Below are positions 1 through 12,965 of a DNA stretch of 64,000 nucleotides, one piece after another (positions within the stretch are counted from its first letter, which is position 1; the number at the start of each line of letters is the position of its first letter). The translations under genes were made by a program, and so were the position numbers. Under the pieces are notes generated by a model. That model was not told where the DNA came from, made no database searches, and saw only the letters and a program-made list of their open reading frames with translations. Source of the stretch: Lepisosteus oculatus (lineage: Eukaryota; Chordata; Actinopteri; Semionotiformes; Lepisosteidae); assembly GCF_040954835.1 (NCBI RefSeq), contig NC_090723.1, forward strand, positions 8,938,001-9,002,000, written 5' to 3'.

Positions 1-1200
1 AGCAGCTCAAGAGAGGCAGTTTCTCGGCTTCGCTGTGGTCGCTCCGAGCGGCTGGTGAAGACTGAGACACTCCGTGATAAATACCAACACCAACGGGACA
101 CTTCCACAGGCCCGGTGGGCGGGGAGTGTCTGTTCATACCCGTCTGCTCTGTAACTCAGAGCTTGGGGGCTGCGTGGTTGTGGTTTTTTAAAAAACTTTT
201 TCGCATTATCAGAAAGGTGCTGTTTTCAATGTATGTTTGAATTATGCATTTATTCACCTATTCACACACTAGAATACAACAAAACAATGCACGAAGAACT
301 GCCCGTGGTTACATGCAAGGGAAGACCATTAAACCAAGCACCAACCACCGTACAACTCAACAGAGAGGGAGAAACTGCACATATAGCATCGCTGTACCCA
401 GTAAGTACCCACCCATTGGGTGGCACCAGCGTTCCAACAGATATGTGTGTCTCCCCCCCCCCTGAAAATCCTGCGTCCCCGCGCCCTATCTTTTCCATAG
501 AAATGTTTTATTTTTGCAGCGCGCCACGTGATCTGCATGTCTGAAGGCTCAGTCGAGTCGCTGAGTGACTGTAGCCGGTGCGCGTCCTGGTGCAGCGCGG
601 CGCGGCGCGCTTGGCACGGCGTGTAAGAGCGCGTTCTGCGGGGCGGCTGAGCGCGGCACCCCCGCTGCATCACGTGGCTGTCTCGCTGGCCCGGCTTCCT
701 TCAGCCTCGCGCACAATAGAGGAAGGGCATCTGTGTTCCGTATGCAAATGCTGACAACCTCCGGACCCTGGTGCCCAGACGGCACAATAGCAGAGCTGTT
801 GCTCTTTTTACACGGTGTCAAGCGAGGAACTCTGGTCGCTCCGGGTTTCTGCCAGGAACTCCGTTCGCTCTTTCACCACGGAGCCTCCTGCACTCCTCTC
901 AAACTCTATTGAGGTGTCGCCATGGCAGCGCTGTCTTGACTCGATCCTTTCCATCTCCCCGGCTGCTTCACGCGGAGTCTCTCTCCCGGCATCGAGGCCT
1001 CCTCTCACACACACACGCAGCCTTGGCAAACCTCTCTCGCCGTCACCTCTCTGCCTCCTCTCGGCCCGTCTGGAAGGCCCACAGAGCCAGCGCCGGATTT
1101 CCCGTTAGCCTACGAAATGTGACTAACGAACAACTCGCTGAAACAACAGGCTTGCGCGCGACCCTAGGTCTTCCAAATCAATAATCGTATGCTCTCAAGC
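1..1200. other. GC-rich edge segment, no gene recognised
   Basis: CpG-rich between about 540 and 1090, with many short ORFs on both strands and none resembling a known family. It could be the promoter of a gene lying to the left. From the human order CDK5RAP3 would be the neighbour, but no exon of it is seen here. Confidence 0.4.
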
Positions 1201-1221
1201 GGCTGTTCTAGAAACTAGAAG

Positions 1222-1800
1222 TATCAGTTCAATTCACTTTATTTTTATATAGCGCCTTTTGCAACAAGGTTGCCCCCAAGGCGCTTATCAAAGCAAGTGA
1301 CCGTGCATGTTGTGAATACAGAGCAGAAAAGACCAGAAGACAACGGAGGAGAGGAACCAAAAACTCCTCAGTAAGGAGAAAAGGAACCTCTAGGGGTCCA
1401 AGGTCAACTGGCTGCCCAACCCCTTTGGGCATGCTAACATCATACAATTAAAAAAAGAAATAAATGAATGAGGGTATTAATCCATCCATCATGTCTTCTG
1501 TATGTCAGTACTCCATGCAGATCTCTGTAGACCAGCAAAATCATCCTAAACATTAGCTACATCCCTGAGGTCCCTCTTGGATCCATGGCAGTGATGCAGC
1601 ATCCATCTCAGATGGTGCCCAGCCCGGGCACCATCCGGACTTGTGGGGAGGAGAATAGGATAGTCTGTTCAGAACAAATGTATCTACCTGGTGGGCCAAC
1701 ACAGAGACACACAATGGCAGGGACAGCAGTACCAGCAGCCAGGGCTGCAGCAGGCTCTGATGTAAGGTGTGAGCAGGCTAGGCTGAAGTAATAGGTCTTC
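1222..1800 (-). repeat. dispersed repeat, LINE/SINE tail-like
   Basis: Its left end, read on the minus strand, finishes AGGCGCTATATAAAAATAAA and GTGAATTGAA, a common fish retroelement tail. The rest (to about 1800) has no ORF of note. The family is not identified. Confidence 0.45.
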
Positions 1801-2924
1801 AGTCTGGATTTGTATCGACTCGCTCATGTCAATCGACGTCATTCAATTGGCGTTGACCCCTCTTTTGGCACATTTCGGAGTAAAAGTGCCGAGGGCCGAC
1901 GAACAGCGCACCGTTTCCCAAGAAGCAATTTCTGGCCCGAGACTCAGTGCCCCCTCTGGTGCCGGTGGCAGATTGCCTGTGCGAGCCAGCCCCCTGCACC
2001 CCTGGGTGTCCGAACCCAGGGGGGACCCGCACTCTCCCAACAAGCACCTCGGGCTACGTCACCCAGTCCAGCAGGGCTGGTCTGGGTTGGCTGGAAAGGA
2101 CTTCAGAGCACCAGCTGAAAGCACACGCCCCCCGATCTGAGCCCAGGTCGGGCTGGGGCTGCCTGGCACGACCCCCCAACTCCACTCAATCACGAGCAGC
2201 ATGCCGCCAGATACCCGCTTGCCCATTGAACCGACAAGGCAGTAATGCCCCCAAAGAGACAGAAGTAAACAATATCAGCTCTCTGTTCTAGGACATATTG
2301 TTTCGTAGGCTTGCAGAGATCCTTAAGGGTATATCGAAGTTGTCTGCATTTAAAAATAACCGAAACTTACATCGGAAGTGAATAAGGATAAATATTTCTG
2401 TCTCCTAGATATAACCCCACAACTTGCTGCGTTTTTGTGTGCCTTCCCTGACCAGGTGTCTCTCTGTAATTCTCTGCGAACTCCTGCCCCTCTACTGGAG
2501 AAACGGGCACTGCACTCCGCAGGTGGAACAGGCACGTCTGGGGCTGAGCTCCAGCCTGCAACACCTGCTCTTCACAAGCTGTTGTCTGATCCGCCCGCTG
2601 ACCAGCCTCCGCTCGGATTGGGATCAGGCCCCCTGGTCTCTGGGCTTCATTGCGGTCGCCCCAGGCCTACACAGGTAGTGAAATGAGTTGTTAACTCTTG
2701 CGCACAGGGCAGGGACGAGCTGAGTCCCTTCCCACAACGCTTGACCATCAGTCTGTGAGTGACTGCTTCCCAGGGGACAGGCTTGCTCACCTGCTGCTGG
2801 CAGGGCTGGCTGCAGAACGGAGGTGCCCATCAGTCACAGGCTGCAGTTTCCTCCTTCTTCGCTGACGGACACCCTTAGCTCTAAACTCGCGCCCATCCTG
2901 TTGCTGCTGGGGGCACTCCGTTGG

Positions 2925-3112
2925 GCCCCTGAGCAAGGCCCTTAACCCCAACTGCTCCAGGGGTGCCGTATGAATGGCTGACCCTGCGCTCTGACCCCAG
3001 GCTTCTCTCCCTGTCTGTGTGTCTCATGGAGAGCAAGCTGGGGTCTGTGAAAAGACGAATTCTTCATGTAAGAAATTGTATAGGGCCAATAAAGTGATCT
3101 CTTAATCTTAAA
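2925..3112 (+). repeat. dispersed repeat, copy 1 (tail TCTTA)
   Basis: Shares CCCTTAACCCCAACTGCTCC, CATGGAGAGCAAGCTGGGGT, AAGAAATTGTATA and AATAAAGTGATCT with the minus-strand copy at 34007-34193. Probably the 3' end of a non-LTR retroelement. Confidence 0.7.
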
Positions 3113-4119
3113 ATGAAGTGGAAGGGAGAAATGTCTACCCGACCGATAAACCGATTTTGTATAAATGTCAACGCGTTGTAATGATGTGTTCCATGATCTA
3201 GAATCATAAAACTTGTAGGGAGAAGTACAGTCGGCATGCACACTGTTAGCAGTTGTTTTATTTTGGCCTATTTTTTTACATTTTGTCAGTTTGAAATTCG
3301 CAGCCACATGCCCAGACACTGACACGTTGGAATCCTCAGTGCTCAGTCACCTGGGAAGAGCTGGTCAGTGCCCCCTGGTAAATATAGAGGCCTTTAAATT
3401 ACAAACGGGAGGACATGACTGATTTAGAGCAATTAAGCCCCTAATTGGACAATTAAGTAATTTAAAGGTGAGCTTGAATGAAACCCTTAAAATTGCTGTA
3501 AACTCATTGACTAGATCCCCGTGGAGCTCCAGCCCAGCAGAGGTAATATATAAATTAGTTTTACAATAAAAGAGAGGTCTCCTAAATGTATACACGTATA
3601 TAGGCAAGTGTATACAATATCATGTGTCAATACTCGTAATACAAGCAAATCAATAAATTATATGATTTGATTGTATTTATGCAATTTTGCTAACCCAGCC
3701 TTTCTCTGTTTGCCCCAATCTCTTCTTAGATTTGTAAGTGACCCCTGGCTAAATTAACCACTGAAGGTTCACTGATGTTTTATCGTGTTGTTAGCCATTG
3801 AATTGTATTCTGCGAGTAGACGCATTAACATTCACACGTCCTTTTTTTTTAATATGCTGAACGTTCAAACTTCTCAGGTCTTAAGCAAACTATTCAATAA
3901 TTTTAGGGTGGGGAAAAAAGACAATAATATGAATACACCTAAAATTGTCTAGTCGCGTTTTTGACGCTGAAACTAGAGGAAGAGTGAGGAGCGAATTGTT
4001 TTAATAACAGCAGACACATGAGGGGGTGAGACTCCGAGAAAGTTCAGCGGTGAATTTCCAAAGCTGTGGAACGTTCTGGAATGGACTTCCGCCACGTTCA
4101 GTCGCTTAACGTTGAGCTC

Positions 4120-4135
4120 TGGCGCCATCTGGTGG
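4120..4135 (-). promoter_or_regulatory. CTCF consensus site in the left spacer
   Basis: On the minus strand CCACCAGATGGCGCCA matches the CTCF consensus throughout its core. It lies in otherwise AT-rich intergenic DNA, opposite in orientation to the 59019 site. Confidence 0.55.
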
Positions 4136-5939
4136 CTACAGAGCAGTGGTTTCGCGGTGCTTAGGGTTTGTTTTTAGTTTTGCTTCAATACATTATTTTG
4201 AAAAACATTTTTAAAGTTTTTTTTTTTTAGATTTTAGCGTATTCGATCGTAACACACCTAACCGAAAATGGGATCCCCCAAAATCCGAGAGCGGAAGTAC
4301 AAAAGAGTTGCGGGACTCTGGAACAAATGACCCCCAGCCTGCTTGTTCTAGCTGATCCAGCCCGGCTTCTTGCGGAAACGCGATCAGCGGGAAACATCCA
4401 CATTAGCACAACAACAACAACAACAACATCAGCTGCATTGGGCAGACGGAGAACCAGAAACAACAAAAACAGCCAAAAAAAAACAACGATAAAAAGATCC
4501 TTCAGAACGTACAGCACTCAAACCATCAGCGACTGTACAGAGTGTAATTGTAAACACCTAATTGGTTGAAAAGCATCCTAATTGCAGAGACATTGGTGGG
4601 TAGATATAGCTTTTTTTCCGAATTATTCTGACTGCTCTCAGTATGAAAATGCCACACTGTGAAACTTGGAGATTCATGACATTGCAGTTGGCTCTTGTCG
4701 GGGGGGTTTACAGTAATTTTCCTTTAGTGGGCATCTCGTGGGGAAATTCACGGGACAGGGCCTCCAGTCTGGCCAGATCAGAGTGAATTCAAATTCCAGT
4801 TCCCTGCGCGCCGGCAGTACTTGAAACCGATAGGCGGGGGACACTTCTGAAAGACTTTAAACGGGGCTCCGGGGCAGTACATTCTGGCGAGGCGAAGGCC
4901 AGGGGTCCAACGTCCCTTCCGCACGCTGTCCCCGGCGGTCTCCCCGGCTGAGTCCCGGCTGTCCTCCGTGTTCCTCCCCCGTGCCCGACTCGCGCGATCC
5001 CAGCTTCGGAACAGACGAGACCGGACAAGCGCTGGAGAGACTTCAGCCGCAGTCACTGTTTATGAGTCATTAAATTCCTTCGCAGATTCGTTTAATGTAT
5101 TTAATAGCGGGAAATGATGGATTGTTTTAAGTTTTTTCCTCGAGCTTTTTTTTTTTAAAGTTGGCCCATTGCTAATACTGCTTACGTTTCTGCCCCGCGG
5201 AGCCGAAGGAGAAACAGCTTCTTGTTGAGACTGTTCGTTTTTTATTCGTCTAGGGCACTTGTACAACACGGCCACCATTATGTAGAAATTCCTGAAGAGG
5301 GAACTTGAATCGAGGGGAAATGAATCATTTGCTTATTAGTTTAGTTTAAGTTGTAGATTGAAATCATTTGAAATTGAAATTTGTCGATGTTATCATCATG
5401 TAATGGATGTCATGGATGTCTTAGTTCCATACATCGGAAGTCACGTTTTGTGCATAGAAACTAAAACTAAACTCTGTACCAGTTCACTTTAAAAGCAAAA
5501 TAAAAATGCTTATATACTCAGCATTGTTTATGTTCTGTAGGAAAACCTACTTATTGAATAAATTCATTTTTATCCAGTATGTTTTGGAACCATATTCTAT
5601 TTTTGTCAATGAAAATAAACTATTTGCCAAAACATATTTCATAATAGGTACACATTCTAACAAATAATTAAACTATCGTCAAATAAAAAAAATAAATTTC
5701 AAATGAGATGATTGTCCATTATCAGTCACTGCAAGTGGATGATATAATATATATATACCTTAATAATATTTAATACATAATACCTAAATTATATATATGC
5801 TTAAATGTTTTCGTACTGGTGAGTAAGTTTTATACGTTACTATAAAACATAAATATTGTTATTCGATATTTTAAGGGAAGGCGAGTAGGGCGTGTTTTTT
5901 TTTTAATGTTAACTTTACTGAGTTTCACTTTTCGTTAAA

Positions 5940-6720
5940 AAGTCGCCCCAGGCGATGCGCGGCGCGATCCAGCGCGCGTGCCCGCAGCTCGCGGAGGGGC
6001 CGGCCGGCGTCTCGCGGCGCCCCGGCGGCCCTGCTCCGTCCCCAGCGCCGGGGCGTCTAATAAATGTCACCCGTCGCTGCTCTGTTTATTTTTGTACTCG
6101 TCCAAATCAGCTCGCTTGATTGGCTTCCTTTTCCCCATCCCGAGCGGGATTATTTTCAACACCCCCCCCCAGTCTGCTGGTAACTTTGCCAGCCTTTTTT
6201 TTTTCAAGCGACAGGTGACCTGCCGCCATGTTTGCCCGCAAGGCAAATAAAACTGTAATTTCCCTCCTTGTTCTGAAGAAGGGCGTGTGTGCGTGAGGGC
6301 TGTGTGGGGTTTATTTATTGAAGGAAGGGCATCATTTATAACCCGGCGGTGTGTTTGGGCAGGTGGCGGCGGGAAGTGGCGGCGTGTTTATGTGAAGTGA
6401 CCGGGGCCAGCGCCCTCCGCCGGGGAGAGAGCCCCGCAGGCCCAGCGCCGGCTGGGAAACACAGGAGGCAAAGCAGCTCGGTTCGGCTCCTGACGCGATC
6501 GGGGGGGCTTTTTCAGCTGCGTGTCACCAGGGCAGAGACGCACAGCTCCGAGCGCGCTGCATTACCGAGCCCCTGCGGCACCAGAACCTACCGGACTCCG
6601 AGTCCCGGCGCAGGGCAGGACACTGTGCTCTACCTCGGGTGCAAGGCCATACCGTCACGCTTCCACTGTGGGTCGGTTCTCTGTGCTTCAGACCGGACGT
6701 TAATGTTCGGTTGAATTCAA
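5940..6720. promoter_or_regulatory. CpG island without an assigned gene
   Basis: Dense CpG (5950-6060 and 6380-6620) in otherwise AT-rich DNA. It contains GCCGCCATGTT at 6222-6232, a full YY1-type motif that is also a good Kozak context, but the ORF there has only 16 codons. Confidence 0.4.
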
Positions 6721-7599
6721 ATCCTTAATTTGTTTCCACTAATAAAATATACTGACTGCGGCTTTTATGTTACGTCTAAAACGAGATTATTTACTGGTTA
6801 TTTGGACGAAAATTAAACGGCGAAATATAACGCTACTGGGTATCGTACTGTACGTAAAATATTTCACACCGATGCAGGACTGAAATATTTGTGAAGCGCT
6901 ACAAAATGGTAATTTGGCTCCTGAAGTCATCGAGCCCGTGTTCTGGCTTCTGTTCACACGAACACCAGAGAGCCGGGGAAATATTTTCTTTTCTGGACAG
7001 AAATGCGCTTCGGTTTCCCGAGACCGCCGAGAGTCAAAGGTGGACGTTGGTGTAAAGATTTAAACAAGAGTTTTAAACATATAAACTCCGGGAAATTATA
7101 ATGCTTATTGGTGCAGAATACTATTTAGCCTATGGCGATAGGAGGGAGAAATGTGTCTTTGTCTTGCAGGAGAAACCCGTCGGCGGTGAAGCTGCAGCAC
7201 GTGTGTTTTGTTGACCAGGATGCTCGCTCGCAGGTGACAGGAGTCCGACCGGGGAGTTTCCGTTTCACCGAATCGCGGTTTGAAGGTGTGTAGGGCAGAC
7301 TCAGGCCGAGGGAGGGACGAAAGGCGCTTGTGTGGGACTGAATGGAGAAACCCGGGTAAAAAATAAAACCGTGTTTTAAAACCGTGTTTTTTTTTTTATA
7401 ACACACAACTGATTTCGTGAAATAACACTTTCAGAACATGCCTAAAAGAGCTTTAAGAAATAAAAGCCTTAAAAGTCGACAGCCTAATAATTTAAAGTGA
7501 GGTAACAGGCAACTTTAAAGTGCCTTTTGGACGGAGGGGTTAGACAATCCGGCTCTAATTTATCCCTGAACTGTTTACTGTGGTAAGCGCACAGCTTTC

Positions 7600-7930
7600 C
7601 GACCAATTACAATTCGCTGATTGACAGCTCCCCCTTCCGCCCCCCTCCCTTCCAGCGATGCGATTTATCATTCCCACCCCGCCCAGAATGACGTCATGTC
7701 CAATCAGACGCGGAGCCATCAATCAATGTCTGGCTGCGGGCCAATCGGAAAGAGCCAGGGGAGAAGGCCTGTGGCCAATCGCAGCTGCCTGGCATTCCCG
7801 GCCGACTGATAAAAGGAGCGGGGAGGCGGAGGCGGAGCGCTGGGCACTGCAAGTCAGCCGGCGCGGCGGGACAGAGCAGGGACTCTCGCCGGTGGTAACC
7901 GAGGACGGAGACAAGGGGTTGAGGCGAAAA
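7600..7930 (+). promoter_or_regulatory. CCAAT/CRE/TATA-like promoter island without an assigned gene
   Basis: In about 200 bp there are CCAATCAGA, CCAATCGGA and CCAATCGCA boxes, a CRE TGACGTCA (about 7690), and a TATA-like GATAAAAGG (about 7808) followed by a GGCGGAGGCGGAG stretch. The layout points to plus-strand transcription from about 7840. No coding exon is seen downstream, so a non-coding RNA is possible. Confidence 0.5.
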
Positions 7931-8133
7931 ATTAAAATCGTGTGGATAAAGCTTGGCTATAGGCCACACCTCTTAACCTAGACAACCAGGCCAATTTATT
8001 TATTTTCCCTGTATCTACAGTATATCCACTGTATGTATGAGTGTATCCGTGCGATTTTCTGAAAACCTTTGAAAAGGTCTGTCTGTGTGCCGAAGTGCCC
8101 AACCCAGAACGAATGTTAACTCGCCTCTCCAAG

Positions 8134-8190
8134 ACTAAAGCCCCGTCACCTAATTATTTCCTCCACTAAAGCCCCGTCACCTAATTATTT
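8134..8190. repeat. 31-bp tandem duplication
   Basis: ACTAAAGCCCCGTCACCTAA followed by TTATTT occurs at 8134-8159 and again at 8165-8190, with identical sequence. No function is apparent. Confidence 0.9.
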
Positions 8191-9727
8191 AGGGCACTGA
8201 TCTAGTCCAACTGCGGCGCAGTGCGCAAACCGGAGCCTGACCCGCGCGCAGGGGGAGGGTGCCACCGATTCGTTCCGTTCGTCCCTTTGGTTACCAGTAG
8301 CTCACTGGTGTCGCCCAGGTTATCAAGATAAAGCTATTCTGATCCAGGGCTACGCCGTGATTATGTGGTGATGACACGGGCCTTTCCGTTCCAAGACATC
8401 GGAGCGCTGTGCACACGCCTGTCACTGAGGAGCAGCTCAGATCAGGAGGCGTGAATACATGACATGAAAGAGTGAAAGTTCAACTGTACAGACCCAGCGC
8501 GGAATTCAGTCCCAGTGCCTGTGGTAAAACCCCTACTCTTACGAACAGCACCAGGGGCATGGGGTGTTGAACGTTGCGGTGAACTCTGCACTTTATAAAA
8601 AGGGTGTCTTTCATTAATGCGGTGCAGTACCATTTACTAATATAGACTATATTACACATATAATAAAAAAACTGTACTAGAGGTAGGTTTGTATTACAAA
8701 TATTTTTATTTAATTCAAATATAATTCCGCAAACGTAGGTCAAAAACCAATTGAAAAGAAGCATTCATCGCGTTGTTGAGACAGATTCCGAGGGGAAACA
8801 ATCATCACATTCGTTCAAGTAGATATTTCAATCGCTCTCCGGCAGAGGTAAGGCCCTATGGGCTACTGTGTCGAGAGATTGCTGTGTAGTTTGCCTTTCG
8901 AACAGTGTAGCAGTACAAAATGCCGGCTGTATTAGTATTAGTGTTAAGAGTTCATTTCACAGGGGTGAATTTGCTGTGACCAAGTAACGGCGGATCCTTG
9001 GATCTGTAATTAACTAGAGTACTAGCAAGCAAAGGAACGAGATGGGTTGAAGGACCTCCTCTCGTTTGTAAGCTAATAGTCGACTATCAAAAAGTGAGTT
9101 TTTCTTTAACATAGGGGTGAAAATCGCCAGACACTGAAAGACCTTCCGGACGACGTCATCCAGAGACAGACTTCCACTGTGGGCGCTGTCCTGTGACTAA
9201 GCGGCTACGAAAAAACTGATATATAGTGATATAGAGGATTTGGGGGACCATGCAGAAGAACGATTCTTCCTTCTCCACCTCCACAGTGTGTTTTTTTTCT
9301 TTCCTTTGGACAGAGAGGTGATTTTAAGCTCCCTCCTTGCGCCAGAAAAAAAAATCAATCAGTGAAATGAATGAATCAGTCCGATCGGAACCCACAGCGC
9401 GGTCTGTGTTTAAAAGCCTGTCCGATGTAGCGCGTGGCGATTCCCTGGTGTCTCGTGAAGCGAGTTAGAAATAACAAAATCGTCATTAGTCTATATTCCA
9501 ACACGGCAACGAAACACACGACACGGGTTCCGCAATATGTAGTAAAATCCGCGTTCAGAGAGTGTCAGAGACTCAGAGACGTGTACCTATCTGTGCTGTT
9601 CCAGGTAGGAGTTCAGTAAGCCCCTGTAAAGCATTCTTGTATTAAACCCACCTGCAGCTCTGCGGTCTTATCTATTAAACTTATTTATTTCACGACTGCA
9701 ATGACCATTTTTATATCTGGAACAACA

Positions 9728-9744
9728 ACAGCAACAACAATTAA

Positions 9745-9779
<35 letters not shown>

Positions 9780-9780
9780 C

Positions 9781-9811
<31 letters not shown>
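9728..9811. repeat. (AAT/AAC)n microsatellite
   Basis: Long AAT runs interrupted by AAC. ORFs over it read as poly-Ile or poly-Tyr and are not genes. Confidence 0.9.
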
Positions 9812-10394
9812 TATGAGGAAATATTTAAGGCATAGTGTGGGATAGTAACATGTCTTCTCAATTTTCTGCGGTTGCCAATAATTGGTCTCACTTAATGAGA
9901 CCAACGGGTAAAAAGACGTTAATACCATTCACTCCCTCTGTGCCTGAGGGACAGCAATAAGCGAAGCGTCAAAGCCTCAGAAGCATGAAATCGTATTAAA
10001 ATCCACGATAGCTCTGGTTAATAGACATGTCTGGGGAGACAGTGCTTTTATTTAAAAGTCTCTGTAAATATCAGCTCCAGTGCGCACATGAGTTTCAGGC
10101 GTCGGAATACTGTACATGTATTTATAGAGCGTCTGCATAAACACGCTCCTTGTTGAACGCTGCTGCCATAAAGACGATATTCACCCGGACAATTAAAATG
10201 TCAGCGGAACCGCAATACATCATCTGGCGTGGGAGAAGCCCTACACGCAAAATAAATGTCACCAGTGCCCTTTGGTTTACAATTGCCTGAAACCGTGGAA
10301 AATGCCCGCGACAGACACTTGGGCCGTTCATTTAATTTTTGGAAAAAAGGGGACATATAGAATTGAGATCCACACACGTGTCTTTCCCCGCGGG

Positions 10395-11222
10395 AATTCG
10401 TGGTTGCTGCTGTCTGCTGCTCGCGCTTTCCTCGGCTGAAGTTGTCCAGCGTCACGCACGTCAGGAACTGCGAACAACAGACACCGGAAGATTTATTTAA
10501 TGAAACGCCAGTTGGCGTGAGAGTATCTCGAGTGACAAATGGAGATGCCCCCCTTTTCTAAGAGGAAACCAATTAGCACTCGTGTCTGCTGAAAAGGTCG
10601 CTAGGAATCGGTACTTAGCCGGAGAGAGGCCACCTACAAGCCCGACAAACCGCACGGCACTGTTTGGCGTATGTGCCAGCTGTATTCAGACTGATATTGC
10701 AGATGCAGATATTGAGAGGAAGAGATTCACAAGAGGGCATGTGTGACACCTGTAGCTCACTGCTGTAACACAAGCTTATACCTGCGCTAGGGAACAAGTA
10801 ATAGGTTTATTCCATGCTGGAAAAAAAAAGAAGAAAGAAAACACAACGTTTCGGCCGTGGAGCCTGAAGAAGGCTCCACGGCCGAAACGTTGTGTTTTCT
10901 TTCTTCTTTTTTTTTCATAACTTTAGTCTGAATACAGCTGGCACATACGCCAAACAGTGCCGTGCGGTTTGTCGGGCTTGTAGGTGGCCTCTCTCCGGCT
11001 AAGTACCGATTCCTAGCGACCTTTTCAGCGGACACGAGTGCTAATTGGTTTCCACTTATAAAAGGGGGGCATCTCCATTTGTCACTCGAGATACTCTCAC
11101 GCCAACCGGCGTTTCATTAAATAAATCTTCCGGTGTCTGTTGTTCGCAGTTCCTGACGTGCGTGACGCTGGACAACTTCAGCCGAGGAAAGCGCGAGCAG
11201 CAGACAGCAGCAACCACGAATT
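10395..11222. mobile_element. Penelope-like palindrome (inverted repeat of 298-bp arms)
   Basis: Arms 10395-10692 and 10925-11222 are reverse complements over 298 bp with only about four differences. Inside is a second palindrome: 44-bp perfect arms (10821-10864 and 10872-10915) around a 7-nt loop. The inner arms contain GGCTCCACGGCCGAAACGTT, found again at 13117-13136. The right side continues to about 11290 with GCATGGAATAAACCCATTAC, also shared with the 13-kb copy. Inverted terminal units and a CTGAAGA...GAAAC motif fit Penelope-like retroelements; the family name is inference, since no reverse transcriptase is seen. Confidence 0.6.
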
Positions 11223-12834
11223 TTTCTCAGCATGGAATAAACCCATTACTTGTTCCTTTGCGGCCCACGCATGCTGACGCAGCTCCCCACCTGAACTACT
11301 TATACCTGCGCTCGTTCACCCTCCACTGCCCATCGTTACAGTGTAACCTGAAGGAGACCCCGCTTGTCAATTCGATTTCTTTCGATGTCTTTGTTCGGCG
11401 TCTTTTTCGTTCTTAAAATCTGTCAGTTTGTTTTATAATAAAAAAGAGTTCTGTAATGCATTCACTGGGAAAAAAAAACAACACCGTTTATTTAAATCTG
11501 TATTTTTTCTCACCTTAAAAAAAAAGAAAAGGCTGAATAATTAATAATTAGGGAAAAGGGGGAGTCCACGAGTATTACGTCTTAAATCTTCCCGCATGCT
11601 TTCCGCGTGTTTTATTTTTCCAAGTGTCTCGGAATGTTCCTGGAGGTTTCCTGAAAAATCTCTTTCTTGGAATCTGACCTCGCTGTCCGTGCTCGGTCCG
11701 TGCTCGCTTCGCGTCTCGCTTGTACCGCGTGTCTTCAGAGTCCGTCAGCTCTCTGGGAGAACTTGTAGCTTTCGTTTTGAACGTTTGAAAGCTTGCTGCG
11801 CCTTTATTTAAAAACGCGTACGATTTCGGAGGAGGATGAACGGGAGAAAACAATTCAGAAGAACGTTTTTTTGTTTCTTGCACGTATGGTTGAGGTTTTA
11901 AACTACTAGGAATGTTTTAAATCGCTAAAAAGGACGTCACAGACAAATGTTCAGATATGTCGTTATATCTCAATGTTTATTTGAGAGGGCGTAGGCAGGT
12001 TAGACAAGCGGAAGTATTTTTATTCTTAAAGTACGCTGGGCAAACGTTCGAGGTCAAAATACTTCCACGAGAGGGGTACCTTTAAGGTACTTTAATGACA
12101 GAGATAACCATTTTTTTTCCAGTTCAAAACCTCGTTCAGAAGAACTCACAAAAGCATTGACTCGAAATAAAATAGTGAAACAGAAGACGTTCCTATGAAC
12201 AGTTAAGGTGCAAACTTTTAACCCGCAGTGCCGCTTCCAGCGTCTGAACCTCTCTGCTGAATGCTTCCCTGTTCGGTTAGAGAAAGCTTTTCTTTCTCAT
12301 AGAGACCGTTTTTCAAAATATGTGTTTCCAATGATCCCAAGCTACGTCACCGGATTTATCTCTCTCATTTATTTGGTCTGCGGTCATATCCTAGTAACCG
12401 CTCGAGCTGTCACAACAGGCGAATTTCCTCGTGGTGATATTTCACAAGCTGGACACGTCCCGTGATTTCCATGGCTGAGGCACGGGCTGTGTTTTTATCT
12501 TGTGTATTTGTGAGAGTTTCATGGTTTCTGAGGATTTCGTGGCACGCGGCGAAGTGTATATTTTCTTTCTATTACTACAAGGAGTTTTCCTAAGATTTAG
12601 AGCCCTGGAAAATGAAGTACACGACCGCCTCAGTAAACCTCAGATTTTTTTTCCGGCAGGAGCACATTTTTGTAAACATTTAGCCCTCAAAGGGTGCAAG
12701 GATTTTACCGTCTGTCCGGGGCAATTTAGAACCTGAATCACGAATTAACTTAAATAGAGTTTTCTGTCTTTATGGCTGCCGTAGTTTAATTTGTTCTTAT
12801 TATAATTAATAACAAGAACCCCATAGCCAGTTGA

Positions 12835-12965
12835 AGTTGTTAATTGGTCCGAGCATCTCCTCCAGTCGTTTCTTGAAATAAACTATCGCATTGGCTTCAA
12901 AAGCATAGCTCGGTAGCGTGTTCCCTCCTCCCACAACCCTATGTGTAAAATAATGTTATCTTTAT
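12835..12965 (+). repeat. diverged copy of the 20505-20715 repeat
   Basis: Shares the order TTTCTTGAAA, GCATTGGCTTC, CCCTATGTGTAAAATAATG with the 20505 copy at lower identity. Confidence 0.4.

Larger units (their letters stand above)
1801..5900. other. intergenic, no gene recognised
   Basis: 1801-2890 is GC-rich, with a small palindrome CCCCTGGGTGTCCGAACCCA at about 1998. 3113-5900 is AT-rich with an (AAC)n run near 4410 and the CTCF site at 4120. No coding exon with family resemblance was found. Confidence 0.5.

Noticed and set aside
1904-1960. CTCF-like GGCACCAGAGGGGGCACT (minus strand)
   Set aside because: It lacks one base of the core spacing compared with the consensus, so the match is weaker than the sites at 4120 and 59019.
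6222-6275. ORF starting GCCGCCATG in the CpG island
   Set aside because: Only 16 codons before the stop; the context is better explained by a YY1-type motif.
9668-9928. Short ORFs with poly-Tyr or poly-Ile
   Set aside because: They translate an AAT/ATT microsatellite.
11045-11416. 123-aa ORF across the Penelope-like palindrome
   Set aside because: It reads through the inverted repeat and has no reverse transcriptase or GIY-YIG motif.
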